NCBI RefSeq assembly: GCF_001570365.1
Contig: NZ_BBYK01000049.1
Coordinates: forward strand, 1 to 64,000
Direction: 5' to 3'
DNA length: 64,000 nucleotides
Source of the DNA: Microtetraspora fusca
GTDB lineage: Bacteria > Actinomycetota > Actinomycetes > Streptosporangiales > Streptosporangiaceae
Shown here: one piece after another, positions 1 to 8,498 of the stretch
Position numbering within the stretch: position 1 is the stretch's first letter
How the letters are laid out: the number at the start of each line of letters is the position of its first letter
Notes under the pieces: generated by a model
What the model saw: the letters and a program-made list of their open reading frames with translations, nothing else
Told to the model about the DNA's origin: nothing
The model's database searches: none
Made by a program: the position numbers and the translations under genes

Positions 1-97
1 CCCCGGCGCGAGCCCGGGGTCCTAGGGCGAACTGCCGAGGCGGGGCAGGGCCTCTCGCCCGATGTGCGACGACCGCCCGGTTCCTAGCGTCGGCGGT

Positions 98-440
98 ATG
101 AAGCACGCACTCATCACCGGCGCCTCCCGCGGTCTCGGGCTGGCGCTCGCCAGGGCGCTCGCCGCGGAGGGCTGGGCCCTCACCCTCACCGCCCGGGGCG
201 AGGAGGACCTCCACTGCGCCGCCTTCGACCTCGACGCCTCCGCCGACGTGACGACCATCGCGGGCGACGTGGCCGACCCCGCCCACCGGGCCCGCCTGGC
301 GAAAGCCGTACCCCGGCTCGATCTCCTGGTGAACAACGCGAGCGGGCTGGGGCCGGTACCGCTTCCCGCGCTCGCCGGATATCCGCTCGACGGGCTGCGC
401 GACCTGTTCGAGACGAACGTGATCGCGCCGGCCGTCACGC
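98..440 (+). pseudogene. Short-chain dehydrogenase, 5' fragment only
   Basis: The ATG at 98 opens a classical SDR N-terminus: a GASRGLG nucleotide-binding loop near residue 8, an NNASG motif near residue 86 and a TNVIAP segment near residue 112. SDR homology stops there, at about nucleotide 435-440. The catalytic YxxxK region and the C-terminal half of the usual 230-250-aa protein are absent, and the frame runs on into low-complexity Arg/Ser sequence. The next recognisable protein, a histidine kinase GAF domain, starts at once in a different frame. I read this as a deletion remnant. Substrate unknown. Confidence 0.7.
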
Positions 441-531
441 GGGCGGGCTCGGCGATGTCGGTGGCCCAGCGTGGAGACGGCGGCGAAGGCGGAGCGCTAC
501 GCGGGCGGTCATCGTCCGGTCGGCGAGCCGG

Positions 532-1548
532 TTGCTCGACGCGCGCTACGCCGCGCTCGGCGTCCCCGACGATCAGGGCGCGTTCGCCGAGTTCGTCGCC
601 GAGGGCATCTCCGAGGAGCAGTGGGAGGCCATCGGCCCCACCCCGCGCCAGCACGGGATGCTCGGCGCGATGCTGCGCGACGGCGATTCGGTCCGGCTGG
701 CCGACATCCGCAGGGATCCCCGGTTCGAGTGGTGGCCGCGGGCGCATCCCGTGCTCAAGGACTTCCTCGGTGTGCCCATTCGGGACGGCGACCAGGTCCT
801 CGGCATCATCTTCCTCTCCAACAAGCGGACGCCGGGCGGGTTCACGGCGGCCGACGAGGACCTGCTCACCATGTTCGCGGCGCACGCCGCCATCGCCATC
901 ACCAACGCCCGGCTGTACGAGCGGGGGCGCGAGCTGACCGTGATCGAGGAGCGCACGCGCATGGCGCACGAGCTCCACGACGCGGTTTCGCAGAAGCTCT
1001 TCTCGCTGCGGCTGACCGCGCAGGCCGCCGCGTCGCTGCTGAAGGCCGATCCCGGCCGGGCCGCCCGGGAGATCGACCAGGTCCAGCGCCTGGCGGGCGA
1101 GGCCCTGGCGGAACTGCGCGCGGTGATCGTCGAGCTGCGCCCGGCCGAGCTGGACCGGCACGGCCTGGTCGAGACCCTGCGCAAGCACGTCCACCTGCTC
1201 GACCGGCTGCATCCGGTGTCGGCCCGGTTCGCCTTCGACGGCGACCCGTCCGCCGCCAGAGTCGACGTCACGGCCGAGGTGACGGTGCTGCGGGTGGCGC
1301 AGGAAGCCCTGCACAACGCGGTACGGCACGCCGAGGCCGCCCACGTCGACGTACGGCTCTCGCGCCGCGACGGCGCGCTGGTCCTGGAGGTCGGCGACGA
1401 CGGGAAGGGGTTCGATCCGGACGCCGACCCGGTCAAGGGGCTCGGTCTGGCCTCTATGCGCGACCGGGCGGAGAACGCACGGGGATCGCTCGAGGTGGTG
1501 TCCGCGCCCGGGGCGGGCACCACGGTACGGCTGGTGGTGCCCGCATGA
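532..1548 (+). CDS. GAF-domain sensor histidine kinase, NarX/DevS-like, possibly N-terminally truncated
   Basis: Residues 1-130 form a GAF domain. Residues 138-200 form a HisKA_3 dimerisation domain with a HELHD motif (phospho-acceptor probably His149). Residues 235-338 form an HATPase_c domain with an N-box (EALHNAVRH) and glycine boxes ([17 protein letters not shown]). The TTG at 532 is the only in-frame start after the SDR fragment, but it lies inside the GAF fold. About 17 GAF-like residues are encoded in frame upstream without a start codon, so the native N-terminus was probably lost. The stop overlaps the ATG of the response regulator (ATGA), so the two form one operon. Signal unknown; no membrane segment is present in what remains. 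Confidence 0.8.
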   Translation: MLDARYAALGVPDDQGAFAEFVAEGISEEQWEAIGPTPRQHGMLGAMLRDGDSVRLADIRRDPRFEWWPRAHPVLKDFLGVPIRDGDQVLGIIFLSNKRTPGGFTAADEDLLTMFAAHAAIAITNARLYERGRELTVIEERTRMAHELHDAVSQKLFSLRLTAQAAASLLKADPGRAAREIDQVQRLAGEALAELRAVIVELRPAELDRHGLVETLRKHVHLLDRLHPVSARFAFDGDPSAARVDVTAEVTVLRVAQEALHNAVRHAEAAHVDVRLSRRDGALVLEVGDDGKGFDPDADPVKGLGLASMRDRAENARGSLEVVSAPGAGTTVRLVVPA

Positions 1549-2174
1549 TCAACGTCCTGATCGCCGACGACCATCCGGTCGTCCGCCAGGGTCTGCGCAC
1601 CTTCCTGGAGATCCAGGAGGACCTGGTCGTCGTGGGTGAGGCCGCCGACGGCGCGGAGGCGGTCGCGCTGACCGAGTCGCTGCGGCCGGACATCCTGCTC
1701 CTCGACCTGAAGATGCCCGTGCTCGACGGCCTGGGCGCGTTGACCCGGCTCGGCTCCGCCGGCGCCCTCGGCACCAGGGTGATCGTGCTGACCTCGGTCA
1801 GCGACCGCGCGGACGTCGCACCCGCGATGCGGGCCGGCGCGGCCGGCTTCCTGTACAAGGACGTCGACCCCACCGCCCTCATCCAGGCCATCCGGGCGGT
1901 CCACGGAGGGCAGGTGCTGCTCGCCCCCGAGGCGGCCGAGGCCATGATCTCCGGCGACGACCGTTCCCCGGCCCACGTCGGCGCGGCACTGACGGAGCGG
2001 GAGCGCGAGGTGCTGCGGCTGATCGCCGGAGGCCGGTCCAACCGCGAGATCGCCAGAGAGCTGCTCGTCGCGGAGAAGACCGTGAAGACCCACGTCTCCA
2101 ACGTCCTGATGAAGCTCGGCGTGCAGGACCGCACCCAGGCCGCCCTCTACGCGGTACGGCATGGCCTCGGCTGA
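1545..2174 (+). CDS. NarL/FixJ-family response regulator
   Basis: This 209-aa two-domain regulator has an N-terminal receiver with acidic Asp8/Asp9, phospho-acceptor Asp54 in LLLDLKMP, and conserved Thr and Lys (VLTS, FLYKD). The C-terminal LuxR-type HTH covers residues 148-205 ([15 protein letters not shown], then [21 protein letters not shown]). Its start overlaps the stop of the kinase gene, so it is very likely the cognate partner of that kinase. Target genes are unknown. The gene ends 4 nt before the convergent gene at 2179, with no obvious terminator between them. Confidence 0.92.
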   Translation: MINVLIADDHPVVRQGLRTFLEIQEDLVVVGEAADGAEAVALTESLRPDILLLDLKMPVLDGLGALTRLGSAGALGTRVIVLTSVSDRADVAPAMRAGAAGFLYKDVDPTALIQAIRAVHGGQVLLAPEAAEAMISGDDRSPAHVGAALTEREREVLRLIAGGRSNREIARELLVAEKTVKTHVSNVLMKLGVQDRTQAALYAVRHGLG

Positions 2175-2178
2175 GGGG

Positions 2179-2901
2179 TCAGCCCTGCGGCTGCCCCTCC
2201 ACGATGGCGTGGTGGGCGGCGACCCGTGCCCGCCGTACGGCCCGGTCCAACTCGCGCAGGGCCTCGCCGCGCGCGGCGAGCTGGCCGGAGGTCAGGCCGC
2301 GCTCCCCGGCGAGGCGGAGCGCCTCGGACAGCCGCGCGGCGAGCGCGCCCACCCGGTGCGCCCGTCCCGGGTAGCCCGGGGCGAGCGGCTCGTCGGGGTC
2401 CTTCAGGCTTGGAGCGCCGGGGCCGGGACCGGCCACGCCGCGCAGGGCGTCGGTGGCGGCGCGCATCGCGCCGGTGAGGGCCTGCTCGGCCTCCGCCAGC
2501 GACGGCACGTAGGGCTCGCTGTCCGCCGACTCGACGGCCGTCCAGCGCACCCCGGCGTACGAGGAGCCGCGCCGGTCGGGCGCGGGCACCAGGCCGAGGC
2601 GACGGCCGCGCAGCACGGCGATCACGGCCTGGCCGGCGTCGATGGCGCTCATGTTGAAGGCGGGCGGCCCGGCCAGCCCGAGCGGGTCGCCGGCCACCGG
2701 CAGGGCCAGCCGGAACGAGCCGAGCCCTTCGGAGCGGAGCCCGGCGAGGAAGGCGCGGAGCGTCGACTCCCTCGGGCCATCGGCCACGACCTGGGGGCCG
2801 CCGGCCCGCTCGACGCGGTCCACGGCCTCGTCCAGCCCGACGTGCCCGCCCAGCCAGGCGTTTCCCCACGAGACGAGGACGGCTGAGATCGGTGAATCCA
2901 T
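2179..2901 (-). CDS. Conserved hypothetical protein
   Basis: About 240 aa, rich in Ala, Arg and Gly, with no signal peptide or membrane segment. I recognise no family. The N-terminus (ISAVLVSWGNAWLGGHVGLDEAVDRV) looks like a folded alpha/beta start; the C-terminal 70 residues look helical and Arg/Ala-rich. A GTG at 2916 would add five residues; I prefer the ATG at 2901. It converges on the response regulator and diverges from the ABC ATPase at 2971. Confidence 0.65.
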   Translation of the reverse strand: MDSPISAVLVSWGNAWLGGHVGLDEAVDRVERAGGPQVVADGPRESTLRAFLAGLRSEGLGSFRLALPVAGDPLGLAGPPAFNMSAIDAGQAVIAVLRGRRLGLVPAPDRRGSSYAGVRWTAVESADSEPYVPSLAEAEQALTGAMRAATDALRGVAGPGPGAPSLKDPDEPLAPGYPGRAHRVGALAARLSEALRLAGERGLTSGQLAARGEALRELDRAVRRARVAAHHAIVEGQPQG

Positions 2902-2970
2902 ACGCACCCGATCCACGATATGCCGACCGGCTGCAATAGTTTTATCTGAGTAACCTCAGGAGGGGGCCAC

Positions 2971-3759
2971 ATGGGCGGTCAGGTTCTGCGGCTGCGGGAC
3001 GTCACGGTTCGCAGGGACGGTGCCGCGCTGTTGCGCGCCATCGACTGGTCCGTCCGCGAGGACGAGCGCTGGGTCGTCATCGGCCCCAACGGAGCGGGCA
3101 AGACCACGCTGCTGCAGGTGGCCGCAGCGCTGCTCTTCCCCACCGAGGGAGCGGTCGAGATCCTCGGCGAGCGGCTCGGCCAGGCCGACGTCTTCGACCT
3201 GCGCCCCCGGATCGGCCTCGCCAGCGCGGCGCTGGCCGAGCGGGTGCCGCCGGACGAGAAGGTCATCGACCTGGTGCTGACCGCGTCCTACGCCATCCTC
3301 GGCCGATGGAACGAGGAGTACGACTCCCACGACGTCACCCGCGCGGTCGAGCTCATCGACCAGCTCGGCTGCGCCCACCTGATCAGGCGGCGCTTCGGCA
3401 CGCTCTCCGAGGGGGAGCGCAAGCGGGTGCAGATCGCCCGCGCCTTGATGCCGGACCCCGAGCTGCTGCTGCTCGACGAGCCCGCGGCCGGGCTCGACGT
3501 GGCGGGGCGCGAGGACCTCGTCCGCCGTCTGGGCGGGCTGGCCCGCGACCCCAAGGCGCCGACGATGGTCCTGGTCACCCATCACGTCGAGGAGATCCCG
3601 AGCGGATTCACCCACGTGATGCTGCTGCGCCACGGCTCCGTGGTCGCCCAGGGGCCGGTGGAGTCGGTGCTGACCGCGGACAACCTGTCCCGCACCTTCG
3701 GCGTGCCGCTGCGGCTCGACCGCGGATCCGGCGACCGCTGGTACGCCCGCCCGTTCTGA
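2971..3759 (+). CDS. Stand-alone ABC transporter ATP-binding protein (YlmA/ModF-like)
   Basis: The 262-aa nucleotide-binding domain is complete: Walker A (GPNGAGKTT, about residue 37), signature LSEGERKR (about 148), Walker B LLLLDEP (about 170) and H-loop VTHH (about 197). No permease or binding protein lies nearby; the next gene is an unrelated TSUP permease 200 nt away. Overall shape and the DVTVRRDGAALL start suggest the YlmA-like orphan ATPases common in actinobacteria. Partner and substrate cannot be read from the sequence. A good ribosome site (AGGAGGGGG) precedes the ATG. Confidence 0.85.
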   Translation: MGGQVLRLRDVTVRRDGAALLRAIDWSVREDERWVVIGPNGAGKTTLLQVAAALLFPTEGAVEILGERLGQADVFDLRPRIGLASAALAERVPPDEKVIDLVLTASYAILGRWNEEYDSHDVTRAVELIDQLGCAHLIRRRFGTLSEGERKRVQIARALMPDPELLLLDEPAAGLDVAGREDLVRRLGGLARDPKAPTMVLVTHHVEEIPSGFTHVMLLRHGSVVAQGPVESVLTADNLSRTFGVPLRLDRGSGDRWYARPF

Positions 3760-3961
3760 CCGTCATGGCCGGCCGTCAGTTCTGACGCCGCGGCCGACCG
3801 CCAGGGCCGGGCTGACCGGCGCCGCCGCCGATCCTGCGGCGTCCCCGAGCAGCCGTCGGAGATCGCCTCCCGGCCGGCGGTCGGCTTCGCCGTACCCCGG
3901 CCGGACGTTTGCGGCGGACCTCCATCTACCATCGGGCGATAGCCGTTCGAGGGAGCAGGAC

Positions 3962-4708
3962 TTGACGCCGTTGGAGGCGGTCGCGGTCTTCGCGGCCGGG
4001 GTCGGGGCCGGTGGCATCAACGTGATCGTCGGATCGGGCTCGCTCATCACGTTTCCCACGTTGCTCGCGGTCGGCCTGCCTCCCGTCGTGGCGAACGTCT
4101 CCAACAACGTCGGGCTGATCCCCGGCGGCGTGACCGGCGTGCTGGGCTACCGGCCCGAGCTCACCGGACAGCGCTCCCGGCTGCTGCGGCTCGGCGTGGC
4201 GTCCGTCATCGGTTCGCTCATCGGCGCGGTGCTGCTGCTCCGGCTGCCCGAGAGAGCCTTCCAGGTCATCGTCCCCGTCCTGATCGGGGCGGCCTGCGTG
4301 CTGGTCATCGTGCAGCCGAAGCTCAACGGCTGGCTGGCCGGACGGCGTACGCACCCGCACGGTGGCCCCTGGCTGTGGCTGACCGTGCTCGGTGCCGGCG
4401 TCTACGGCGGATATTTCGGCGCCGCCCAGGGCGTCGTGCTGATCGGCCTGCTCGGGATCTTCCTCGACGAGGAGCTGCAGCGGATCAACGCGGCGAAGAA
4501 CTTCCTGTCGCTGCTGGTCAACCTGACGGCCGCGATCCTGTTCTCCCTCGTCGCCCATGTGGACTGGCTCGCCGCGCTCCTGGTCGCGCTGGGCACCGGC
4601 GTCGGCGGGTACCTGGGCGCCCGGCTGGGCCGCAGGCTGCCCGCCCCGGTGCTGCGCGCCGTGATCGTCTGCATCGGCATCGTGGCGATCGTCAAGCTGC
4701 TCACCTGA
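3962..4708 (+). CDS. TSUP-family membrane transporter (TauE/SafE type)
   Basis: The 248-aa hydrophobic protein has about eight membrane segments and the internal two-fold repeat of the sulfite exporter TauE/SafE family. The first half carries GVGAGGINVIVGSGSLITFPTLL; the second carries YGGYFGAAQGVVLIGLLG. Family members move sulfite, sulfoacetate or other small organosulfur anions across the inner membrane; the substrate here is not known. The start is TTG at 3962, 7 nt after a GGGAGCAGG-type ribosome site. It ends about 100 nt before the convergent IclR gene. Confidence 0.85.
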   Translation: MTPLEAVAVFAAGVGAGGINVIVGSGSLITFPTLLAVGLPPVVANVSNNVGLIPGGVTGVLGYRPELTGQRSRLLRLGVASVIGSLIGAVLLLRLPERAFQVIVPVLIGAACVLVIVQPKLNGWLAGRRTHPHGGPWLWLTVLGAGVYGGYFGAAQGVVLIGLLGIFLDEELQRINAAKNFLSLLVNLTAAILFSLVAHVDWLAALLVALGTGVGGYLGARLGRRLPAPVLRAVIVCIGIVAIVKLLT

Positions 4709-4808
4709 TCGGCGGGCGCTCGCCGTACCGCTCGGCGGGCTTCCTGCCGTACGTCGCCGCGTCGCCTACCAGGCTCGCCGGGCGCATCACGGTCGCGCCG
4801 GCGAGGGG

Positions 4809-5588
4809 TCAGCGCGCCTCGCGGCCCAGCTCGGTGCTGACCTCGACGGCGGTCCGTTTGAGCGCTTCCGCGAGTGGTGAGCGGGTGCCCTCGGGCACGG
4901 AGGCGGTCGTCCCGACGATCGCCATGGCGGCGACGAGCGTGTTGCCGCGGAACAGCGGCGCCGCGATGCTGCGCACCCCGTTGACCGACGGGGTGTTGGC
5001 CGAGATGTTGTTCCGCCGGATCTTCTCCAGTTCGCGGCGCAGCTCGGCGTTCGCCTGGACGTCCTCCGCGAGCCCCGGCACCTCCTCCTCCGGCAGGAAC
5101 GCGCAGAAGACCCGGCCCTGCGCCGACTCGGTGCGCGACAGCCGAGAGCCGGTGCGGACGCTGACCCGGATGATCCGGTCGGTGTTGTCGTCCACCCGCA
5201 CCACGACCGCCGTGTCGCCGTCCCAGACGCTCAGCACCACGGTCTCGTCGATCTCGCGTACCAGCCGCTGCATGTACGGCCCGGCGATGCCGATGACCGG
5301 CATCCCGGCCCGCGCGGCGGCCGACAGCGTCAGGATCTGCGGGCCGAGGGAGTACAGCGCCTCGCGATCGTCGTAGCGCAGCAGGTTGCTCTCGCGCAGC
5401 GCCTTCGTGTACCGATGCGCGGTCGCCTTGCTGGTGCCCAGGCTGCTGGTGATCTCGTTCAGGCTGAGCTGCGGACGGCTGACCGTGAACGCGCTGAGGA
5501 TCAGTGCGGCACGCTGGACGGTCTGGATCGCCGGAGCCGCCTTCGCGTCGGCGGAGTCCTCGTGAACGGGCCTGGCGGCATCACCCAT
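4809..5588 (-). CDS. IclR-family transcriptional regulator
   Basis: 259 aa. The N-terminal winged HTH (residues 20-80: IQTVQRAALILSAF, SLNEITSSLGTSKATAHRYTKAL) is followed by the IclR GAF-like effector domain (residues 85-250) with NTPSVNGVRSIAAPLF near the end. Family members control small-molecule catabolism, often of aromatic or acetate-type compounds, from divergent promoters. The adjacent plus-strand gene at 5728 is small and unrelated, so no target is evident. The 140-nt spacer to that gene is relatively AT-rich and presumably carries both promoters. Confidence 0.88.
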   Translation of the reverse strand: MGDAARPVHEDSADAKAAPAIQTVQRAALILSAFTVSRPQLSLNEITSSLGTSKATAHRYTKALRESNLLRYDDREALYSLGPQILTLSAAARAGMPVIGIAGPYMQRLVREIDETVVLSVWDGDTAVVVRVDDNTDRIIRVSVRTGSRLSRTESAQGRVFCAFLPEEEVPGLAEDVQANAELRRELEKIRRNNISANTPSVNGVRSIAAPLFRGNTLVAAMAIVGTTASVPEGTRSPLAEALKRTAVEVSTELGREAR

Positions 5589-5727
5589 GTCGGTTCACCC
5601 CGGTCGGTGCGATTCGTCGTTCGTTGCGTTTTGCGAGACAGCATCCTGTCATCCAGAATATTTCCTGTCGACGGTCGCCGCTCCGCTCCGCCGGATCGCA
5701 CAGGTGATCGATGGTTGTTCGCCGGGT

Positions 5728-5970
5728 ATGTACTTCTTTGTGAAGGGCGACCGAGTGGAGATCGTCATCGACGCGGGTGGCACCCCCCGCACCTACGAAG
5801 TGATCGCGACCAGGGCGGGCAGGCGGGTCGAGGTCACCACGGGCCGCGGCATCGTCGAGGTCAGCGAGGTCACGCGGACCGGTACCCCCGTCCGCACCGC
5901 GCGTTTCATGTCCAACCGTGTCATCGCGCTGGTCGAGCATCCCGTGGACGAGCGCCGTCCCGGCGACTGA
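5728..5970 (+). CDS. Small conserved hypothetical protein
   Basis: An 80-aa beta-rich, soluble protein (MYFFVKGDRVEIVIDAGG..., RRVEVTTGRGIVEVSEVTRTGT). The ATG at 5728 is chosen because sequence upstream in the frame is not protein-like; the weak point is the lack of a strong ribosome site. It is divergent from the IclR gene and ends 12 nt from the convergent Rieske gene. No domain recognised. Confidence 0.6.
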   Translation: MYFFVKGDRVEIVIDAGGTPRTYEVIATRAGRRVEVTTGRGIVEVSEVTRTGTPVRTARFMSNRVIALVEHPVDERRPGD

Positions 5971-5982
5971 GGGGCCCGGCCG

Positions 5983-6894
5983 TCACGGCGCGGGGCGTAC
6001 CTGCACGATGCCGTCCCGGCGGAGGCGGGTCTGGAACGCGGGCTGCCGCGCGGTGGCCGGGCCGTGCGCCACGGTGCCGTCGGAGACGCGGAAGACGCTG
6101 CCGTGCCAGGGGCAAACCACGCATGCCTCGCCCTCCTCCATGACGAGGCGCCCCTGATGCAGCGGCCCGGCGAGGTGGGCACAGCGGTCGGCCAGCACGC
6201 TCACGCCGTCGCCCAGCCGGAGCACGAACAGGTCGATGTAGCCGAGCCGCCGGGTCACCGGCCGGCCGTTGGGCAGGTCCTTGAGCGCGCACAGGTCGTG
6301 CCAGCCGAGCGGTACGAGGTGGCTGAGCGACTCGGCGTGGTTGGCGCCGGCGGCCTGCCGATACGCGAGATGCCCGCCCAGATAGGCGCCTCCGAACGCG
6401 GCGCCGAGTCCGGCGAACGAGAAGAGGCGGCCCGCCCGCTCCTTACCGGCCATCCGCAGGAGCAGCGACGCGGTGTAGAGGCCGGTCGCGGTCGCGTTCG
6501 TCAGCGCGTGAACGAAGCCGACGCGCTGCTGCTCGCGGTGGAGGGTGGACCAGTCGGTCAGGCCGGCGGCCACCGTCGGCACCGCGGTGCCCAGACCGGC
6601 GGCCACCAGCACCCGGGACGCCCGCTCGTCCGCATCGGCCCAGTCGACCACCGCCGCCCCCACCCAGCAGCCGATGGCGATCGTGGCCAGCGAGGGGTGG
6701 AGGGGATGCCCGATGGGGACGCCGTGCAGCAGGTCGCGCACCGGCCCCGGGCCCAGCTTGCGGCGTACGGCCTTCGCGATGACCCGGATCGGGCGGTCGA
6801 GGGCCGTGACGTGCTCAAGTCCGTCGAGGATGTTCCCCGGCGGGATCTTGCGCGCCAGCCGGATCGCCCGTCGCGACCTGGTCGTCTTGTCCAT
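5983..6894 (-). CDS. DUF2231 membrane protein fused to a Rieske 2Fe-2S domain
   Basis: 303 aa from the ATG at 6894. Residues 35-190 form a DUF2231 module with about four membrane helices (GVPIGHPLHPSLATIAIGCW is its hallmark). Residues 205-300 form a Rieske ferredoxin domain with both ligand motifs: CAHLAG (C-x-H) and CVVCPWHGS (C-x2-H). This suggests a membrane-anchored electron carrier. The partner oxidoreductase is not in the window. A longer reading frame to 7191 exists but overlaps the HD-domain gene and is not protein-like. The spacer to that gene is 59 nt, so co-transcription is possible. Confidence 0.85.
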   Translation of the reverse strand: MDKTTRSRRAIRLARKIPPGNILDGLEHVTALDRPIRVIAKAVRRKLGPGPVRDLLHGVPIGHPLHPSLATIAIGCWVGAAVVDWADADERASRVLVAAGLGTAVPTVAAGLTDWSTLHREQQRVGFVHALTNATATGLYTASLLLRMAGKERAGRLFSFAGLGAAFGGAYLGGHLAYRQAAGANHAESLSHLVPLGWHDLCALKDLPNGRPVTRRLGYIDLFVLRLGDGVSVLADRCAHLAGPLHQGRLVMEEGEACVVCPWHGSVFRVSDGTVAHGPATARQPAFQTRLRRDGIVQVRPAP

Positions 6895-6953
6895 TTTCGC
6901 CCCCTTGTACCAGCACTTACCCCCGGCCTGGAGAGGCGAACACCGGTGGGCGC

Positions 6954-7577
6954 TCAGGGAGCGAGGTGGCCCCGGGCGACGGACGACTCGATCATCCGGG
7001 CCGCGTAGGCGCCCAGAGTGGCCGAGCCCTCGTGGATGATCCGTACGCTGTCCGCCAGGTGGCGGGCGGTGACCTTGTAGAGGGCCCAGGTCCCTCCCTC
7101 GTTGTGGTGGTTGGCCAGGATGGGGGCGAGCCGGTCGAGCGCCTTGGCGAACCGCGCCTCCTGCGTCCGCCGCTCCTCGAACTCGTCCCACAGCGCGCGG
7201 AGCCGTACGCGCTGGTCGTGGGGGAGCAGGCCGAAGATGCGGGTCGCGGCGGCGAGCGTGTCCGGGCCGGGGCCGTCCTGCTGGAGGCCGGGCCGCGTCT
7301 CGCCGGGCACGTCGTGACGGAAGCAGTCTCCCGTGTCTATCTCCACCAGGTCGTGGACGAGCAGCAGGGCGACCACCCGCTCCAGGTCCGTTCCGGGAGG
7401 GGCGTGCTCACCCATGGTCATCGCCAGCATGCCGACGTGCCAGGAGTGCTCGGCGCCGTTCTCCCGTCGCGACCCGTCGATCAGCGTGTTGCGGCGGATG
7501 ACGCGCTTGAGCTTGTCGATCTCCATGGCGAAGCTGATCTGTGCGTGCAGGCGATCCTCTTGGGTTGCGATGGTCAC
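6954..7577 (-). CDS. HD-domain phosphohydrolase, YfbR (5'-nucleotidase)-like
   Basis: 207 aa. The metal-binding HD signature is visible: His in ENGAEHSWHVGMLAM, His-Asp in LLVHDLVEIDTGD and a downstream conserved Asp (ALDRLAPIL). This order matches the HD_3/YfbR-type nucleotide phosphohydrolases, which dephosphorylate deoxyribonucleoside 5'-monophosphates; substrate here is inferred only. I chose GTG at 7577; a longer frame to 7754 has no family-like sequence upstream. Confidence 0.82.
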   Translation of the reverse strand: MTIATQEDRLHAQISFAMEIDKLKRVIRRNTLIDGSRRENGAEHSWHVGMLAMTMGEHAPPGTDLERVVALLLVHDLVEIDTGDCFRHDVPGETRPGLQQDGPGPDTLAAATRIFGLLPHDQRVRLRALWDEFEERRTQEARFAKALDRLAPILANHHNEGGTWALYKVTARHLADSVRIIHEGSATLGAYAARMIESSVARGHLAP

Positions 7578-7946
7578 CTGGGCAAGCCTAACCTTCGTGA
7601 TCAACGTACGCCCGGCCCTCAAGCGCTTGTTTACATATCGCGGTCGTATGGTGACCCTTTGCGTCTCGGGACCTGATGACGTGGGATGACGATCCGACTG
7701 CCACTTGGCGTCCGGGCGTGGCGCTCTACGGAATCCGTTGGGACGGGCCGTCACGAGGCCGGTCGCGTCAAGGTATTTCGGCGTCGCGGTGCCTCGGCGG
7801 TAGGCGGTGCATAGATGCGCCGTCCGGTTGCGGCGTGCCGGGCGGTGTGCGTCGCCGGCGGTGTGTCGTGCGGGGTGCGGCGCGGTGTGGGCGTGGGGTG
7901 AGGCGGCGCGGGGTGAGGCGGCGGCGAGGTGTGGGCGTGGACACGG
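7578..7946. other. Gene-free region with G/T-rich tract
   Basis: No convincing gene. The first 100 nt hold the upstream region of the HD-domain gene, including an iron-box-like half-site next to its GTG start. From about 7800 to 7945 the plus strand is strikingly G/T-rich and built from imperfect GGTGTG, GGCGTG and GGTGAGGCGGCG units. Reading frames across it give only Arg/His/Pro-rich sequence. Confidence 0.5.
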
Positions 7947-7983
7947 GAAAGCCCCGAAGCGAGGCCCCCCAAGCTCCGGGGCT
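7947..7983 (-). terminator. Rho-independent terminator of the small minus-strand gene
   Basis: The inverted repeat AGCCCCG (7950-7956) / CGGGGCT (7977-7983) is extended inward by three more pairs after one mismatch. On the minus strand it is followed by TTTCCC. It lies 17 nt past the stop codon of the gene at 8000-8212. Confidence 0.6.
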
Positions 7984-7999
7984 GGCTCGTCAGACCCTG

Positions 8000-8212
8000 T
8001 TACGCGCTCGGCATGGCCCCCTCAAGTTCGAGCACGAGGTCGAACCGGGGGTCGCGGTAGTGGCGGGCGCCGAAGCCGGTACGGGTGACCGTCCAGCCGA
8101 GGCGGTGAGCCCACCAATCCTGGTCGACGCAGAGATCCCGGTCGGCCTGCCCGGCGATGCCGCCGATCCGGGCCTTGATTCGTAAGAGCCGATTGGTACC
8201 GTGGAAATGCAT
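8000..8212 (-). CDS. Small hypothetical protein divergent from the XRE regulator
   Basis: 70 aa, basic and Trp-rich (QDWWAHRLGWTVTRTGFGARHYRD). The ATG at 8212 has an excellent ribosome site, AAAGGGGAG, about 6 nt upstream, which overrides the longer frame to 8365. The gene has its own terminator and diverges from the XRE/DUF397 pair, with the shared upstream region carrying repeated TTGCAA motifs. Function unknown; it could be a third member of that module. Confidence 0.6.
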   Translation of the reverse strand: MHFHGTNRLLRIKARIGGIAGQADRDLCVDQDWWAHRLGWTVTRTGFGARHYRDPRFDLVLELEGAMPSA

Positions 8213-8359
8213 AAGAGACTCCCCTTTCGCCGCTTCGATGAGGAGCTCTCGTTTGTCCGCCGGGTCGGGCGGTGGCAGCCTTCCGGCCCGGCTCTTCTGT
8301 GTCTCGATCACTCCCCTGAGTACCCCTGTTGGTTCGATCGTGACGCCGGAGCGATTTCC

Positions 8360-8431
8360 TTGCAATACTCAAAGTAAGGAAACTTGCAACAATCTTCCGG
8401 AGATGCGCCGCATGTAACGGTGCAAATTGCA
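8360..8431. promoter_or_regulatory. Candidate operator cluster, three TTGCAA-type palindromes
   Basis: TTGCAA occurs at 8360-8365 and 8384-8389, with centres 24 nt apart, and TGCAAATTGCA at 8421-8431. All lie in an AT-rich island between the divergent small gene and the XRE regulator. Spacing and symmetry fit binding sites for the adjacent XRE protein controlling both directions. Inference from sequence only. Confidence 0.4.
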
Positions 8432-8498
8432 TTACGATGCCCGAGTAGGGGCGTCCGCCCCCGTATGCCTTCCACTGCGGGTGAGGAGGTCGGCCGAG

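Noticed and set aside
1-20. CCCCGG/CCGGGG hairpin at the window edge as a terminator
   Set aside because: Six base pairs only, no T-run, and the gene it would end is outside the window.
2940-2970. CTGAG-TAAC-CTCAG palindrome before the ABC ATPase gene as an iron box
   Set aside because: It is a short perfect palindrome, but alignment to the IdeR consensus is poor; part of it is simply the ribosome site context.
5737-5760. TTTGTGAAGGGCG as a possible Rex site
   Set aside because: Only the left arm matches, and it lies inside the coding sequence of the small gene at 5728.
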